DNA of 34,726 bases from Candidatus Binatia bacterium (GCA_025057295.1 JANWXO010000006.1:1-34726); one strand, 5' to 3'; counted from the first letter of the stretch, positions 17,325-28,142 are shown. Made by a program: numbers and translations. Notes: generated by a model not told the origin, from the letters alone.

Positions 17325-18535
17325 CGCTCCCACCCATGTTGGCTGAGTGTCGGGTGCTCGACTTTACCCAATACCTTGCTGGTCCAACTGTTACCCGGCT
17401 GATGGCAGAGATGGGCGCCTATATCATCAAGGTCGAACAAGCCCCCATGGGGGACCCCTCTCGCTTGCTGCCGGTGATCAAGAATGGCCGGAGCGCCTAT
17501 TTCGTCCAGCAGAACCGTGGCAAGAAAAGCTTGTGCCTCGATTTCGACCGCCCTGAGGCCCTGGCGCTGCTGCATGAGCTGGTCACCACAGTCGATGTTG
17601 TGGTGGAAAACTACGGTCCGGGCGTGTTAGAGAAACGGCGCCTCGACTACGACTCGCTCAGGCGCATCAACCCTCGTATCATTATGGTGTCGATTTCTGC
17701 CTTTGGTCGTCAGAGTCCGCTCGCCCATAAGGTCGGCTATGATCTGATTGCCCAAGCGTTCTCCGGTATCATGCACATGACCGGTGCCCCGGACGGTCCG
17801 CCACAGTTCGTTGGCTTAGGAATGGCTGATGTCACCAGTGGAGTGCACGCATTCGCAGCGTTGGGCTACGCCTTGTATTACCGCGAGAAGACGGGCATCG
17901 GGCAGCGCATCGACATGGCCATGGTCGATGCCCTCTATCACATGCACGAGGTCAACGTGCAGGCGTACACGACGAGTGGTGGGCAATTCATCCCGGCCCG
18001 CTTTGGATCCCACCATCCGTTGATCTGCCCCTGTGGGACCTTCAAAGGTCCCCAAGGCTGGATCGTGATCTTAGTGCTGGATCGGCAATGGCCAAGCTTC
18101 GTACGCGCGATGGGAAAACCGGAATTGCTGGAGGACCCGCGCTTTGCAACGGGCGCAGACCGAGGGAAAAATCAGCGAGAGCTCATCGCACTGATCGAGG
18201 CGTGGTTGCAATCGTTTCCCAGCGACCAAGCGGCGCTGCAGGTGCTGGAGGAGTACCGCATTCCGTCCGCCCCGGTGTTGTCGGTCGTCGACACGCTGTC
18301 CCATCCCTACTTCCAGGCGCGCAAGATGGTGCGCACCGTGCCTGATCCCCTCCTGGGCGAGGTGACGATCCCGGGCTTTCCGCTCAAATATTCTGCGTTT
18401 CCTGACCTGCTCGAGTTGCAGGCGCCTTTACTTGGCGAACATAACGCCGAGGTGTTGCACAGGCAGTTGGGATACACCACCGAACAAGTTGCGCAGCTAT
18501 ACCATGCTGGTGTACTGTTTGCAGAACCCAAATAG
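17321..18535 (+). CDS. CaiB/BaiF (family III) CoA-transferase
   Basis: RVLDFTQYLAGPTVTRLMAEMGAYIIKVEQAPMGDPSR, QNRGKKSLCLDF, VVVENYGPGVLEKRRLDYDSLRRINPRIIMVSISAFG, VGYDLIAQAFSGIMHMTG. Confidence 0.95.
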   Translation: MTLPPMLAECRVLDFTQYLAGPTVTRLMAEMGAYIIKVEQAPMGDPSRLLPVIKNGRSAYFVQQNRGKKSLCLDFDRPEALALLHELVTTVDVVVENYGPGVLEKRRLDYDSLRRINPRIIMVSISAFGRQSPLAHKVGYDLIAQAFSGIMHMTGAPDGPPQFVGLGMADVTSGVHAFAALGYALYYREKTGIGQRIDMAMVDALYHMHEVNVQAYTTSGGQFIPARFGSHHPLICPCGTFKGPQGWIVILVLDRQWPSFVRAMGKPELLEDPRFATGADRGKNQRELIALIEAWLQSFPSDQAALQVLEEYRIPSAPVLSVVDTLSHPYFQARKMVRTVPDPLLGEVTIPGFPLKYSAFPDLLELQAPLLGEHNAEVLHRQLGYTTEQVAQLYHAGVLFAEPK

Positions 18536-18599
18536 GGCCCGGTGGGGCTACAGTTAGGGTCGGGCCAGGGGAAGTGCCGGTTGGGATACGAGGGACGCT

Positions 18600-19760
18600 G
18601 TGCAGAAAAGCGAGACGCGCATACTGACGACCCATGTGGGCAGTCTGCCGCGCAACCCGATCCTGACAGACTTGCTCTTGCGTCAGGAGCGGGGAGAGGC
18701 AATCGATCTCGGCGAACTCGAACGCCAAGCGGAAGCCGCTGTCCGCTACGTGGTGGAGAAGCAACTGGAGGCTGGGATTGACATCGGCAATGACGGCGAA
18801 CAACCGCGCGTTGGCTTTCAAACCTACGTACCGCAGCGGATGCGCGGGTTCGGTGGGGAAAGCAAGCGCCCCACCCCGCAGGATCTGCGGGAGTTCCCTG
18901 GGTTCGCCAAGGTATTGCAGTCCCGTGGCATCATGCGGGCAAAAGTGTTCAACGCCCCCCAAGCGGTCGCTGCGGTACAGTACGAGGATCTGAGCGGGGT
19001 ACAGCATGAGTGCTCCCTCTTCCGGCGGGTGACGGAGCAGCTTCCTCAGCACTTCACTGAGTGTTTCATGACTGCTGCAGCTCCTGGGATTATCGCGACC
19101 ACGATGCTGAACGCCTATTACGATTCGCACGAGCGCTATGTCTTTGCACTGGCGGAGGAGATGAGGAAGGAGTACGAGTACATCCATGCGCAAGGCTTCA
19201 TCCTGCAGCTCGACGCGCCGGACTTGGCGATGGAGCGCACGTTTTTATTCCAGGAGAAATCCCTTCGGGAATTTCAGCAGATTGTCGAGATGCACATCGC
19301 GGCGCTGAACACGGCGATCCGTAATATTCCGCCAGATCGGGTGCGACTGCACGTCTGCTGGGGGAACTACGACGGACCACATACCCACGATGTGCCGCTC
19401 GAGGCCATTCTTCCTCTCCTGTACCAGGCCAAGGTCGGGGCCCTCTCGCTAGAGATGGCGAACCCGCGCCACCAGCACGAATACAGGCTGTTCAAGACAT
19501 ATCCTTTGCCAGACGCGATGGTGCTGATCCCAGGTGTCATCGATTCGACTGTCAATTACGTGGAGCATCCAGAGGTTGTCGCCGACCGCATCTGTCAGGT
19601 GGTAGAGGCGGTGGGAGATCGGAGTCGAGTGATCGCGGGGACCGACTGCGGCTTTGGCACCTTTGCTGGTTGGGAGATGGTTGCCGAGGATGTTGTCTGG
19701 GCCAAGCTGCGGGCGTGTAGCGAAGGCGCACGCCTTGCCACCCAGCGCTTATGGGGATAG
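18600..19760 (+). CDS. Cobalamin-independent methionine synthase C-terminal-like (MetE/UROD superfamily) protein
   Basis: TTHVGSLPRNPIL, DIGNDGEQPRVGFQTYV, RLHVCWGNYDGPHTHD (HxC), LSLEMANPR, GTDCGFGTFAGW (metal-ligand Cys). Confidence 0.88.
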   Translation: MQKSETRILTTHVGSLPRNPILTDLLLRQERGEAIDLGELERQAEAAVRYVVEKQLEAGIDIGNDGEQPRVGFQTYVPQRMRGFGGESKRPTPQDLREFPGFAKVLQSRGIMRAKVFNAPQAVAAVQYEDLSGVQHECSLFRRVTEQLPQHFTECFMTAAAPGIIATTMLNAYYDSHERYVFALAEEMRKEYEYIHAQGFILQLDAPDLAMERTFLFQEKSLREFQQIVEMHIAALNTAIRNIPPDRVRLHVCWGNYDGPHTHDVPLEAILPLLYQAKVGALSLEMANPRHQHEYRLFKTYPLPDAMVLIPGVIDSTVNYVEHPEVVADRICQVVEAVGDRSRVIAGTDCGFGTFAGWEMVAEDVVWAKLRACSEGARLATQRLWG

Positions 19761-19935
19761 GGCAGATGCCTGACAGAGAGAAGCGAGGCGGTTGATCGGT
19801 TGTGCGTGACTCCTGCATCGTCTGCTCTTCAAAGCGGCGATGGCAGTGTGCTAGAGTAAGACCCGTGTCTGTGAGAACATTTCCTTCATTCCCTGAGACT
19901 GGCAAGCACTACTCCGCGGTGCAGAGGATTGGTCG

Positions 19936-20451
19936 ATGCTGACGAGTTTGCTCGGGATCCTGCGCAAGATGCCAACACTCGTGCTCTTCGCGACGCTAGC
20001 GGTCATCCTCTATTTCACCCAGGGGGAGCAGCCTCCTGTAGAAGAAGGGCCAAAATTTCGCGATCCCGAGGAACGGAAGGAGCTGCAGCTGCCACGGGAT
20101 CTCCCTCCTGGGACCAACCCCTCCGTCGTGGCGTGCGTGCAGAGAGTCGATTCCCAGCTCTCCAATGGCTTGTGGGCTGATATCTACTACGGCATGGAGG
20201 TGCGCCTCGATGGCAAGATGGTGACGGTGAAGGTCACCGAAAAATGGCAGGGTCTCTCCGAAGACAAGCGCAAAACGGTGACGAACCTGGTGGTGGACAC
20301 CTGGGTGGAGAACGGCAAGGCACTCCAGGTGCTCCGGAGCAAAGAGGAACTGGAAGAAGTGGTGATCAAGCGTCTCCCGGACGATCAAACCGTTGCATCG
20401 TGGAAGCCTGCCACCGGCGTGCAGCTTTTCTCTCCACAACGAGAGGCGTAG
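19936..20451 (+). CDS. Hypothetical protein with N-terminal membrane anchor
   Basis: Hydrophobic [19 protein letters not shown] then soluble domain; separate ORF upstream of mtnA. Confidence 0.65.
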   Translation: MLTSLLGILRKMPTLVLFATLAVILYFTQGEQPPVEEGPKFRDPEERKELQLPRDLPPGTNPSVVACVQRVDSQLSNGLWADIYYGMEVRLDGKMVTVKVTEKWQGLSEDKRKTVTNLVVDTWVENGKALQVLRSKEELEEVVIKRLPDDQTVASWKPATGVQLFSPQREA

Positions 20452-20461
20452 CAAAAGCCAC

Positions 20462-21613
20462 ATGGACAGGGGGGTCTCCCTACCGCTTCCTACTGTTTCG
20501 CGAGAATCTACCCCCGTGGGCGAGTTTTTTACGATTCGTTGGCAGGACGGCGAAGTGGTCATGCTCGATCAGCGCTTGCTGCCGACGAGAGAGGTCTACC
20601 GTCGCTACCGTGACTACCGAGCCGTTGCGCGCGCGATCACGCGCATGGTGATCCGGGGGGCGCCCGCGATTGGTGTCGCTGCCGCTATGGGTATCGCTCT
20701 CGGAGCGCGGCAGTTGCAGCGGATTACCGATCCGGCCGCCTTTGAGCGGCTGTGTCAGCAATTTGCGGCGACGCGACCCACAGCGGTCAATCTCTTTTGG
20801 GCGATCGAGCGCATGCGACATGCATATGCACAGGTGCGTGCCTGTGGGCGGCGGGCGATCTGTGACCGCCTGACACAAGAAGCCCTAGCGATCTACGAGG
20901 AGGATGTCGCGGCCAACCGCCGCATGGGACAGTACGGTGCGACCTTGATTCCACCGGGAGCGACGGTCCTGACCCACTGCAATGCTGGGGCGCTGGCGAC
21001 TGCTGGGTATGGAACCGCTTTGGGAGTGATCCGCGCGGCCTGGGAGCAGGGCAAGCAGATTGCGGTGATCGTGCCGGAGACACGGCCATTCCTACAAGGT
21101 GCGCGCCTGACGGCATGGGAACTCGTTAAGGAGGGCATCCCTGCGACTCTCGTCACCGACAGCATGGTGGGGTACTTCATGCAGAAAGGGAAGATCGACT
21201 GTGTCGTGGTTGGGACAGACCGGACAGCGGCGAACGGTGACGTCGCAAATAAAATCGGTACCTACACCACAGCGGTCCTCGCTGCACGGCATCGGGTGCC
21301 GTTTTATGTCGCCGCCCCAACCTCGTCGATCGACTTGCTCTGCCCAACCGGGGCGCAGATCCCGATCGAGGAGCGTGCAGCCCGCGAAGTGACCCATATT
21401 TTGCGACAGCAGATCGCCCCCGCAGGGGTTCGCGTGGCCAACCCGGCTTTTGATGTGACTCCCCATGAATTGGTGAGCGCCATTATCACGGAAGAGGGAA
21501 TTGCGCGTGCCCCGTTTGCGCAAAGCTTACCGCTCCTGGTGCAAAAGGGGAAAAACAACAGGCAAAGACGAGAGATGGCTGTGACAGAACAGGCAGAAAG
21601 AACGGACGGTTAG
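20462..21613 (+). CDS. mtnA: S-methyl-5-thioribose-1-phosphate isomerase
   Basis: [107 protein letters not shown]. Confidence 0.95.
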   Translation: MDRGVSLPLPTVSRESTPVGEFFTIRWQDGEVVMLDQRLLPTREVYRRYRDYRAVARAITRMVIRGAPAIGVAAAMGIALGARQLQRITDPAAFERLCQQFAATRPTAVNLFWAIERMRHAYAQVRACGRRAICDRLTQEALAIYEEDVAANRRMGQYGATLIPPGATVLTHCNAGALATAGYGTALGVIRAAWEQGKQIAVIVPETRPFLQGARLTAWELVKEGIPATLVTDSMVGYFMQKGKIDCVVVGTDRTAANGDVANKIGTYTTAVLAARHRVPFYVAAPTSSIDLLCPTGAQIPIEERAAREVTHILRQQIAPAGVRVANPAFDVTPHELVSAIITEEGIARAPFAQSLPLLVQKGKNNRQRREMAVTEQAERTDG

Positions 21614-22698
21614 CTGCTTTGCTGCGCCCGCCAGAGGATTTCTGCCACGAGCTGTCGATGAGTGAAGGCATCGATCGGTGGTTGTGGGTGTCGCGCTTGG
21701 CGGATGCGATGTTGGTGTTTGAGGGCAGAGAGCCGTTCTAGTGCTGCGGTCAGACGGTGGGACGAGAGCTCTCCGCGCTGGAGGGCTTCGACGCATGCCT
21801 CGCGTGCAGCGAGCGCGAGCTCGGCATGGTGACACAACAACAGGAGATCAGCTCCAGCTTTGAGTGCCGCGAGCGCAGCCTGGGTGATCGTGGAGTGTCG
21901 AGCAATCGCCCCCATCTCTAGATCGTCGCTCACCACTACCCCGCGAAAGCCAAGGGTATGGCGCAGTACCCCGCCGATGATGACGGGGGAAAGGGTGGCC
22001 GGAAACAGTGGATCGAGCGCTGGATAGAGGACATGCGCAGTCATCACCATTTCGAGCTGTTCGGCAATGGCGCAGCGGAAAGGGAAAAGGTCGATGCGTT
22101 CGATCTCGTCTTTGGGACGTTCATCCCGTGGTAGATCCTCGTGTGAATCTACCAGGGTCGCTCCATGACCAGGAAAGTGTTTGCCGCACGGAATCACGCC
22201 TGCCTCGCGCAGTCCACGTGCCAGTGCGCATCCTAGCTGGGCAACCTGCTGAGGGTCAGCAGCAAACGCGCGGTCACCAATAACGGTATTCCCCGTGTTG
22301 GTCAGGACGTCCAGGACCGGGGCAAAGTTAATATCGACCCCGACGCTCCGGAGTTCACACCCCATCGCGAAGCCCACCTGGTATGCGAGGGCGACCGACC
22401 CTGCCTGTCCCAGTAAACGGGCGGGGGGAAAGTGGGTAAAGGGTGGGGCCAGTCGATGCACTCGGCCTCCTTCGTGGTCAAGCGCGATGAAGGGGGGATT
22501 TTGCGGATCGAGAGAGTGCAGTTGCGCGCACAGCTGGGAGAGTGCGTCCGGATTGGTATAATTCCGCCGCAACAGGATGATGCCCCCCGGACGCAGGTCG
22601 TCCAGTAAGGAGCGTGTCTGATGGTCCAGCACCGGATGGGGGATGCCAACCATAAAGAGTTGGCCAATGTGCTCTCGGCCGTACACAGCAGGAATCAT
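21610..22698 (-). CDS. nagZ: Beta-N-acetylhexosaminidase (GH3)
   Basis: [75 protein letters not shown]. Start taken as ATG 22698; ORF extends to 22935. Confidence 0.92.
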   Translation of the reverse strand: MIPAVYGREHIGQLFMVGIPHPVLDHQTRSLLDDLRPGGIILLRRNYTNPDALSQLCAQLHSLDPQNPPFIALDHEGGRVHRLAPPFTHFPPARLLGQAGSVALAYQVGFAMGCELRSVGVDINFAPVLDVLTNTGNTVIGDRAFAADPQQVAQLGCALARGLREAGVIPCGKHFPGHGATLVDSHEDLPRDERPKDEIERIDLFPFRCAIAEQLEMVMTAHVLYPALDPLFPATLSPVIIGGVLRHTLGFRGVVVSDDLEMGAIARHSTITQAALAALKAGADLLLLCHHAELALAAREACVEALQRGELSSHRLTAALERLSALKHQHRIRQARHPQPPIDAFTHRQLVAEILWRAQQSS

Positions 22699-23025
22699 AG
22701 CAGCGGAGAGGTGGAGGAGAAAATCACTGCTTGGCACGGCCCCTACTGGACAAGCGGAAGAAAAGTGTGCTATCTGCTCGCCCGGTGATGTCCCACTCAG
22801 CCTCTCAGAAGGAAACGCAGAGGCTTTAGCAAGGTGAACCGAGACAAGCCGCGAGGCGGCGAAATGGCCGACCATACAGGAGGCTGGGAGACAGCGCCAG
22901 AAAGAAGACCGCTTGGATCCAGGCGATCGGACCAAGACGGACGGCAGTAGGCTGAGAGCGGCCAGCCGCGGAACCGCACAGCACGGGGTTATACAGGCTC
23001 TCTCCTTTGTCTCTCCTTGCCTGCC

Positions 23026-23060
23026 AAGCCCTCTGGTCCGGTGCCAAAGGAGGGCTTTTC
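23026..23060 (+). promoter_or_regulatory. Hairpin sequestering the panB ribosome-binding site
   Basis: AAGCCCTC (23026-23033) / GAGGGCTT (23050-23057) with inner TGG/CCA; contains AAGGAGG SD and is followed by TT, ATG at 23061. Confidence 0.45.
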
Positions 23061-23885
23061 ATGCAGACCCGCGCGACGAAAGTGACGGTCCCAGAAATCC
23101 AGCGCCTGAAAGCTGTCGGGCAAAAGATCACGGCGTTGACAGCATACGACTACCCTTTTGCGCGCATCCTCGATGAATGTGGCATCGATATCTTACTGGT
23201 CGGTGATTCGGTCGCGACAGTCGTCCAGGGGATGGAGACGACGCTCCCCGTCACCATGGAAGAAATCGTCTATCACCTCAGGCTGGTCTCGCGGGCAAAA
23301 CCACGTGCTCTGGTAGTAGGGGATATGCCCTTCCTCTCTTATCAGGCGGGCATCTGTGAAGCGATCGCCAATGCAGGACGGTTGCTCAAAGAGGGCGGGG
23401 CAGAGGCGGTAAAGCTCGAAGGTGGAGTCAATATCGCACGGGTGATAAAGGCGATTGTTAACGTCGATATTCCTGTGATGGCGCATATTGGCTTGACCCC
23501 GCAGTCGGTGCACCGTATGGGCGGATTTAAGGTGCAGGGAAAAAAGTCTGGTCGCCAGCCCGGTGCCCGCGAGCGCCTCCTCGAAGACGCTTACGCTGTG
23601 TGTGAAGCCGGGGCTTTTGCCGTCGTCTTGGAAGGAATACCGATGGACCTTGCTCAAGAGATTACCGAGAAGATTCCTATTCCTACGATCGGCATTGGCG
23701 CCGGTCCGTATTGTGATGGGCAAATCTTGGTCATCCACGATATTCTCGGGCTGACCGAACGTTTTGCCCCGAAGTTTGTCAAGCGCTATGCCGACGTGCG
23801 GGGGGTCATTGCCCACGCGGTGAGCACGTATATTAGCGAGGTGCGCAGCGGCGCATTTCCTTTGGATGAACATTCTTTTCACTAA
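23061..23885 (+). CDS. panB: 3-methyl-2-oxobutanoate hydroxymethyltransferase
   Basis: [101 protein letters not shown]. Confidence 0.97.
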   Translation: MQTRATKVTVPEIQRLKAVGQKITALTAYDYPFARILDECGIDILLVGDSVATVVQGMETTLPVTMEEIVYHLRLVSRAKPRALVVGDMPFLSYQAGICEAIANAGRLLKEGGAEAVKLEGGVNIARVIKAIVNVDIPVMAHIGLTPQSVHRMGGFKVQGKKSGRQPGARERLLEDAYAVCEAGAFAVVLEGIPMDLAQEITEKIPIPTIGIGAGPYCDGQILVIHDILGLTERFAPKFVKRYADVRGVIAHAVSTYISEVRSGAFPLDEHSFH

Positions 23886-23953
23886 TAGGGGGGCCAGGAA
23901 TAGGGGGGACAGGGCGGAGGAAGGGGAAGCAAGCCTCTGTTGGGACATGGGAT

Positions 23954-24796
23954 ATGGAAATCATCACCTCGATTCGCGAGATGCAGCGCTGGTCCGAGGC
24001 GCGGCGACGAGAGAGAAAAATCATCGCCTTCGTGCCGACCATGGGATTTCTGCACGAGGGGCACCTCAGCCTCGTGCGCGAGGGGAAGAGACGGGGAGAT
24101 GTGGTCGTCGTGTCTATTTTTGTCAATCCCATTCAGTTCAATCAACCGTCAGACTTCGCTACCTATCCGCGCAACGTCGAGCAAGACCGACGGATGCTCG
24201 AGGCGATTGCCACCGACGTCCTCTTTCTTCCCGAGGCCGCAGAGATGTATCCACCCGGTTTCCAGACCACGGTCGAAGTGGAGACGGTGAGCCGACCGCT
24301 GTGCGGTGCGTTTCGTCCTGGTCATTTCCGCGGGGTCGCGACCGTGGTGACGAAGCTGTTCAATATCGTGAAGCCGCACCTGGCGCTCTTTGGCGAGAAG
24401 GATTTTCAGCAGTGCGTGGTGATTCGCCGTATGGTCCAAGATCTCAATTTCGATCTGGAGATCATAACCATGCCGACAGTCCGAGAACCTGACGGATTGG
24501 CGATGAGTTCCCGTAATGCCCGCCTCAGCCCGGCAGAGCGCCAAAGCAGTCTTTGCCTCTCGCGGGCGTTACGGAAGGCGCAGGAGGTGGTCCGTCAGGG
24601 AGAACGCCGTTCTGCCGTGATTTTGCAGGTGGTAAGAGACGAAATTGCCAAGGAACCACAGGTGCGCATCGAATATGCCACCCTTGCGAACCCTGAGACC
24701 TTGGAGGACGTTGCGGAGGTTGCTGGTCCGACCCTGCTCGCGCTCGCTGCCTGGGTGGGCGAGGTGCGGCTGATCGATAATTGTATCCTGCAGTAG
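23954..24796 (+). CDS. panC: Pantothenate synthetase
   Basis: FVPTMGFLHEGHLSLVREGKRRGDVVVVSIFVNPIQF, YPRNVEQD, RPGHFRGVATVVTKLFNIVKPHLALFGEKDFQQ, REPDGLAMSSRNARL. Confidence 0.97.
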   Translation: MEIITSIREMQRWSEARRRERKIIAFVPTMGFLHEGHLSLVREGKRRGDVVVVSIFVNPIQFNQPSDFATYPRNVEQDRRMLEAIATDVLFLPEAAEMYPPGFQTTVEVETVSRPLCGAFRPGHFRGVATVVTKLFNIVKPHLALFGEKDFQQCVVIRRMVQDLNFDLEIITMPTVREPDGLAMSSRNARLSPAERQSSLCLSRALRKAQEVVRQGERRSAVILQVVRDEIAKEPQVRIEYATLANPETLEDVAEVAGPTLLALAAWVGEVRLIDNCILQ

Positions 24797-24853
24797 GAGA
24801 GCACTCCTCACTACATCTCTAGCCTGCTCCCTTCTGCTTGTTAGGGCTTGGTT

Positions 24854-25324
24854 ATGGCAAAACCTGCCACGGACGAGAAGACGGTTTGTGTCAACCGCAA
24901 AGCCCGGCACGACTACACTATTGAAGAGACATACGAGGCCGGGCTGGTGCTGACGGGTGGCGAGGTGAAATCCCTCCGCGAGGGACGGGCCAATTTAAAA
25001 GACAGCTATGCGCGCGTCGATAAAGGTGAGGCGTTTCTTCTCAACGCTCATATCGGCACGTATCAACCTGCGCATTATTTCAACGTGGACCCGACGCGGA
25101 CCCGCAAATTGCTCATGCATAAGAGGGAGATTTTGCGTTTGATGGGCAAAGTGCGAGAACAGGGGTTGACCCTCATCCCGTTGCGCTTATACTTCAAACA
25201 GGGCCGTGCGAAAGTCGAGTTGGCCCTTGCTCGCGGGAAAAAGGTCTACGACAAACGTGCTGCTCTGCGTGAGCGTGAAGTCAAGCGAGATATTGCGCGG
25301 GCGCTGCGGCGGGGGAACACGTAG
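24854..25324 (+). CDS. smpB: SsrA-binding protein
   Basis: VNRKARHDYTIEETYEAGLVLTGGEVKSLREGRANLKDSYARV, RTRKLLMHKREI, LTLIPLRLYFKQGRAKVELALARGKKVYDKR. Confidence 0.97.
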   Translation: MAKPATDEKTVCVNRKARHDYTIEETYEAGLVLTGGEVKSLREGRANLKDSYARVDKGEAFLLNAHIGTYQPAHYFNVDPTRTRKLLMHKREILRLMGKVREQGLTLIPLRLYFKQGRAKVELALARGKKVYDKRAALREREVKRDIARALRRGNT

Positions 25325-25368
25325 GAATGTATGGAAGCTCTTTCGTCCCTCCGTGTCGCGAGCTGTAT

Positions 25369-25718
25369 GGGGGCGATCTGGGTTCGACGGGGGTTGGAAA
25401 GCCAAGGCTGCATGCCGGGATGCTGTCACGCCCGTAAAAGACAGCCTGCAAAATTAACTGCAGACAACGCTGAATACGCTCTGGCTGCCTAAGCGCGGCC
25501 GGCGCCTGGCTAGTTCGAGCCCGTAGGGCTGGCTGAGGCGACGCAAATCGGGATAGGTCCTGCATCAGGCCGAGGGAAGCAGGACCGAACTCCAACTCGG
25601 CTAGCGACGGCGCATCCTGCTCATGGGAGTCGCCGGGGCGAGAGAAAAACATGAGCTACGCATGTAGAAGCCTATGGGGGACCGCTCTCGGACGCGGGTT
25701 CGATTCCCGCCGCCTCCA
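25369..25718 (+). ncRNA. ssrA: tmRNA (one-piece); tag peptide ADNAEYALAA
   Basis: 5' GGGGGCGATCTGGGTTCGACGGGGG, tag reading frame GCA GAC AAC GCT GAA TAC GCT CTG GCT GCC TAA, 3' GCGGGTTCGATTCCCGCCGCCTCCA; acceptor GGGGGCG/CGCCTCC; CCA apparently not encoded. Confidence 0.95.
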
Positions 25719-26026
25719 TCTTTCCATAGTACAGACACAGACCGTCCTGATTCCCGTTCCCGCACGACGGCATCCGTTGGGTCTTCTGGCTGGGAGGCTT
25801 CGCACCCCTCAGAGATGGCCTGAGATGGGGCGCTCCACTCCGGCGCGTGGCCGCACGGGCGCGGTTCTACCGCAAAGCGATGCTCCACTCCCAGCCGTAT
25901 GTTCGCGCTACACGCCGAGGCAAGAGCGAGGATGCAGAGCTCCAGCGTCACGAACCGTAAAGTTCTTCAGCCGACAGCCGATTCCCAGATTCAGCTCGTA
26001 AATCAGTGTGGCAAAGGAGCCGATCT

Positions 26027-26362
26027 ATGAATCTCAAACTGCTTCTCATCGTGCTGGCTGCGACATTCTTCTGGTCCACTACTGCATTTCCTGACTCTTT
26101 CGGCGCCAGATACGATTCCCAGTCAGGGAACTGGTACCACTGGCAGCGGAGTCCTTCTGGAGAGACCACGGTGAAGGGACATAACTTTTCTACCGGATCC
26201 TCTTGGACGACCACGATCGAACCAGATGGGGATATGAGAGGAAGAGATTCGCGCGGCAACTATTGGCGGTACAACGAAAGCACCGGTAGCTATTTCAACT
26301 TTGGCACGGGCGAGACCTGTATCGGCAAAGGATTCAGTCGGACATGTTCGGGCGGGAGGTAA
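26027..26362 (+). CDS. Small secreted protein, aromatic/Gly-rich, unknown function
   Basis: RBS AAAGGAG before ATG 26027; signal peptide MNLKLLLIVLAATFFWSTTAFP. Confidence 0.65.
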   Translation: MNLKLLLIVLAATFFWSTTAFPDSFGARYDSQSGNWYHWQRSPSGETTVKGHNFSTGSSWTTTIEPDGDMRGRDSRGNYWRYNESTGSYFNFGTGETCIGKGFSRTCSGGR

Positions 26363-26735
26363 TCCAAAATATCGCCAACCGAGGAATGCCACTGCGGCCC
26401 TCGTACTCGAGCATCTTTCTGCGAGTCGCTCCGTTGCTGGTGCTCTTGTGTGTAGCGGCATGTACGAGCAGCTATCGATTTCGCACCGGCCCAGGCATGC
26501 ACTCTCACGTTGCTCCCCTGGAAAATCGGGATCACAATCTCGTTTTTGCCTGCGGATCTGCAGGAATGGGGTGGACTTCGTGACAGGGAACTGTGTTTCC
26601 CCTGGGGGGGAACAAGTCAATCCCTACAACCTGTACCCTCCTTTTGTGGCACCACTCCCCAGCCCGTCACCAAGTGACACCATTATGCGGTGTCAGGGAC
26701 GAGCCGTTGACTTTGTGACCGGCCGCTGTCTGTGA
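26344..26735 (+). pseudogene. Small lipoprotein-like gene split by an apparent frameshift
   Basis: Frame 1 (26344-26583) carries lipobox LLVLLCVAAC; the other frame to 26735 carries repeated ..VDFVTGNC / ..VDFVTGRC motif. Frames could join near the T5 run at 26542-26546. Confidence 0.4.
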
Positions 26736-26820
26736 GCAGGCCACTGGCTTCTCCAGGTACATTCAAGATTTCCCTGCCTAGGCCGATTCTTGCCGGAGAA
26801 GGGGCAATGGAGGAGTGCCG

Positions 26821-27273
26821 ATGACACGAGACTTACTTTTCATGAAGACTCTTGCAGCCGAAAATCCTTCCCTGGCAATGTGTTTCCACACCTTCTACGA
26901 CACTGCTGAGGCCCGCGGGCTTGTCCTTACTCTTCCTGCCCGACCAGAAACCTGCTCGATCATGCTCAAGTCCAGGCCAGAGGAGGGAGGGCTGAACTTC
27001 GGCTGGTTCGGCTATCATCCTATGACCGGACTGCCGATCTTCCGTACCTACGGTATTGCCAAATATGGAGGTCAGGTGGGCGAAGAGTACTTGTACCGAC
27101 TGGCCGCTCTGTTGCAGGCAGAGGTCTACCCGACAAAAAACCCCTTCTACATGACTGTGAAGCGAAAGGCAGACACTGGCTGGGTCTTCCTCTCTATCGA
27201 GGAAGTGCTTCGCGTCCAAGACCAGTGGCTCGCCCTGATCGAAGCCACCCGCGCACGGTTTGCCGCAGCCTAG
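26821..27273 (+). CDS. Hypothetical protein
   Basis: ORF with RBS GGAGGAG; GTG 26815 or ATG 26821 start. Confidence 0.55.
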   Translation: MTRDLLFMKTLAAENPSLAMCFHTFYDTAEARGLVLTLPARPETCSIMLKSRPEEGGLNFGWFGYHPMTGLPIFRTYGIAKYGGQVGEEYLYRLAALLQAEVYPTKNPFYMTVKRKADTGWVFLSIEEVLRVQDQWLALIEATRARFAAA

Positions 27274-27348
27274 TCAGAGAAGATCAGGGAATCTATGGGT
27301 GGTGTTTGTCTACATCGGCAGCACGTCATGAGAGGTGACCAGGGAAGA

Positions 27349-27370
27349 GGAGTGACATCTAGGTCACTCC
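27349..27370. terminator. Possible hairpin between convergent genes
   Basis: GGAGTGAC-ATCTAG-GTCACTCC, 8-bp perfect stem; no immediate T-tract. Confidence 0.35.
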
Positions 27371-27560
27371 CCTGATTGCACTGTTCCTTTTTCGACGGTG
27401 ACTTACAGCTCCTGCCAGCCGGCGTGTTTGGTCACCGACTTCATCAGCTCAGAGTTTCAATCTGCTCCCTTCGTCTCGGCTTAGCCATGCTGCGGCGATC
27501 GCTGTTGTCAGTTTCTCCGTTTCTAACCTCCCAATGCTCACCCTAAGTATGGTCTCAACA

Positions 27561-28118
27561 CTATAACTCCCAGTTCCCGAAAGCCCGGTACCCGCTGTAG
27601 CCATACCCACATCCACATGCCCCACAGTTCGGACACACGATCCACTCACACTGGCCACACTCGGGATCGACCGCGTTGTCCAGGTCACGGCTGCAGCGCC
27701 AACAGGTGGCGGTTCGCGGAACTCGGGGAACACGGCGAAGAGGAGGATCTGCTTTTATCCCCAGCTCTCGCAGAAAGCGGACGCGTCTCTGTTCGGTGAG
27801 TTGTTTCCGCAATGTGTCATGCCTCCGCTCGTATTCCTGTTGAAGATGACGCAAATGGTTCTCGGCCAATCGCCGTTCGTCGTACGTCGGGAGACGTTCG
27901 ATATATTCTGGCGCGTATTGGTAATCGGACGACTGTCCGAGTATCGCCTCTTGCCACGCACGGTAAGAATCCTCGAAGACTCTCCAGTCTGCACACTGCA
28001 CTAACGCAATCATCCCGTCGCGGCCGTATTTGTTCCCTGGCCAGCTGCGATCGAAAACAACCCAACCATGCTGCCTGTGGTACCCCCACCATACGTGTGG
28101 TTGATGAGCGTTCTTCAT
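27561..28118 (-). CDS. Hypothetical protein with C-terminal Cys-rich zinc-ribbon-like domain
   Basis: CWRCSRDLDNAVDPECGQCEWIVCPNCGACGCGYGYSGY: multiple CxxC knuckles. Confidence 0.65.
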   Translation of the reverse strand: MKNAHQPHVWWGYHRQHGWVVFDRSWPGNKYGRDGMIALVQCADWRVFEDSYRAWQEAILGQSSDYQYAPEYIERLPTYDERRLAENHLRHLQQEYERRHDTLRKQLTEQRRVRFLRELGIKADPPLRRVPRVPRTATCWRCSRDLDNAVDPECGQCEWIVCPNCGACGCGYGYSGYRAFGNWEL

Positions 28119-28142
28119 ACCACTATCCCTTTCTTTGGAAGC

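Noticed and set aside
26301-26735. 144-aa ORF taken as an intact gene
   Set aside because: Its first ~80 residues look like out-of-frame translation over a lipoprotein signal peptide in another frame; only the 3' part looks real.
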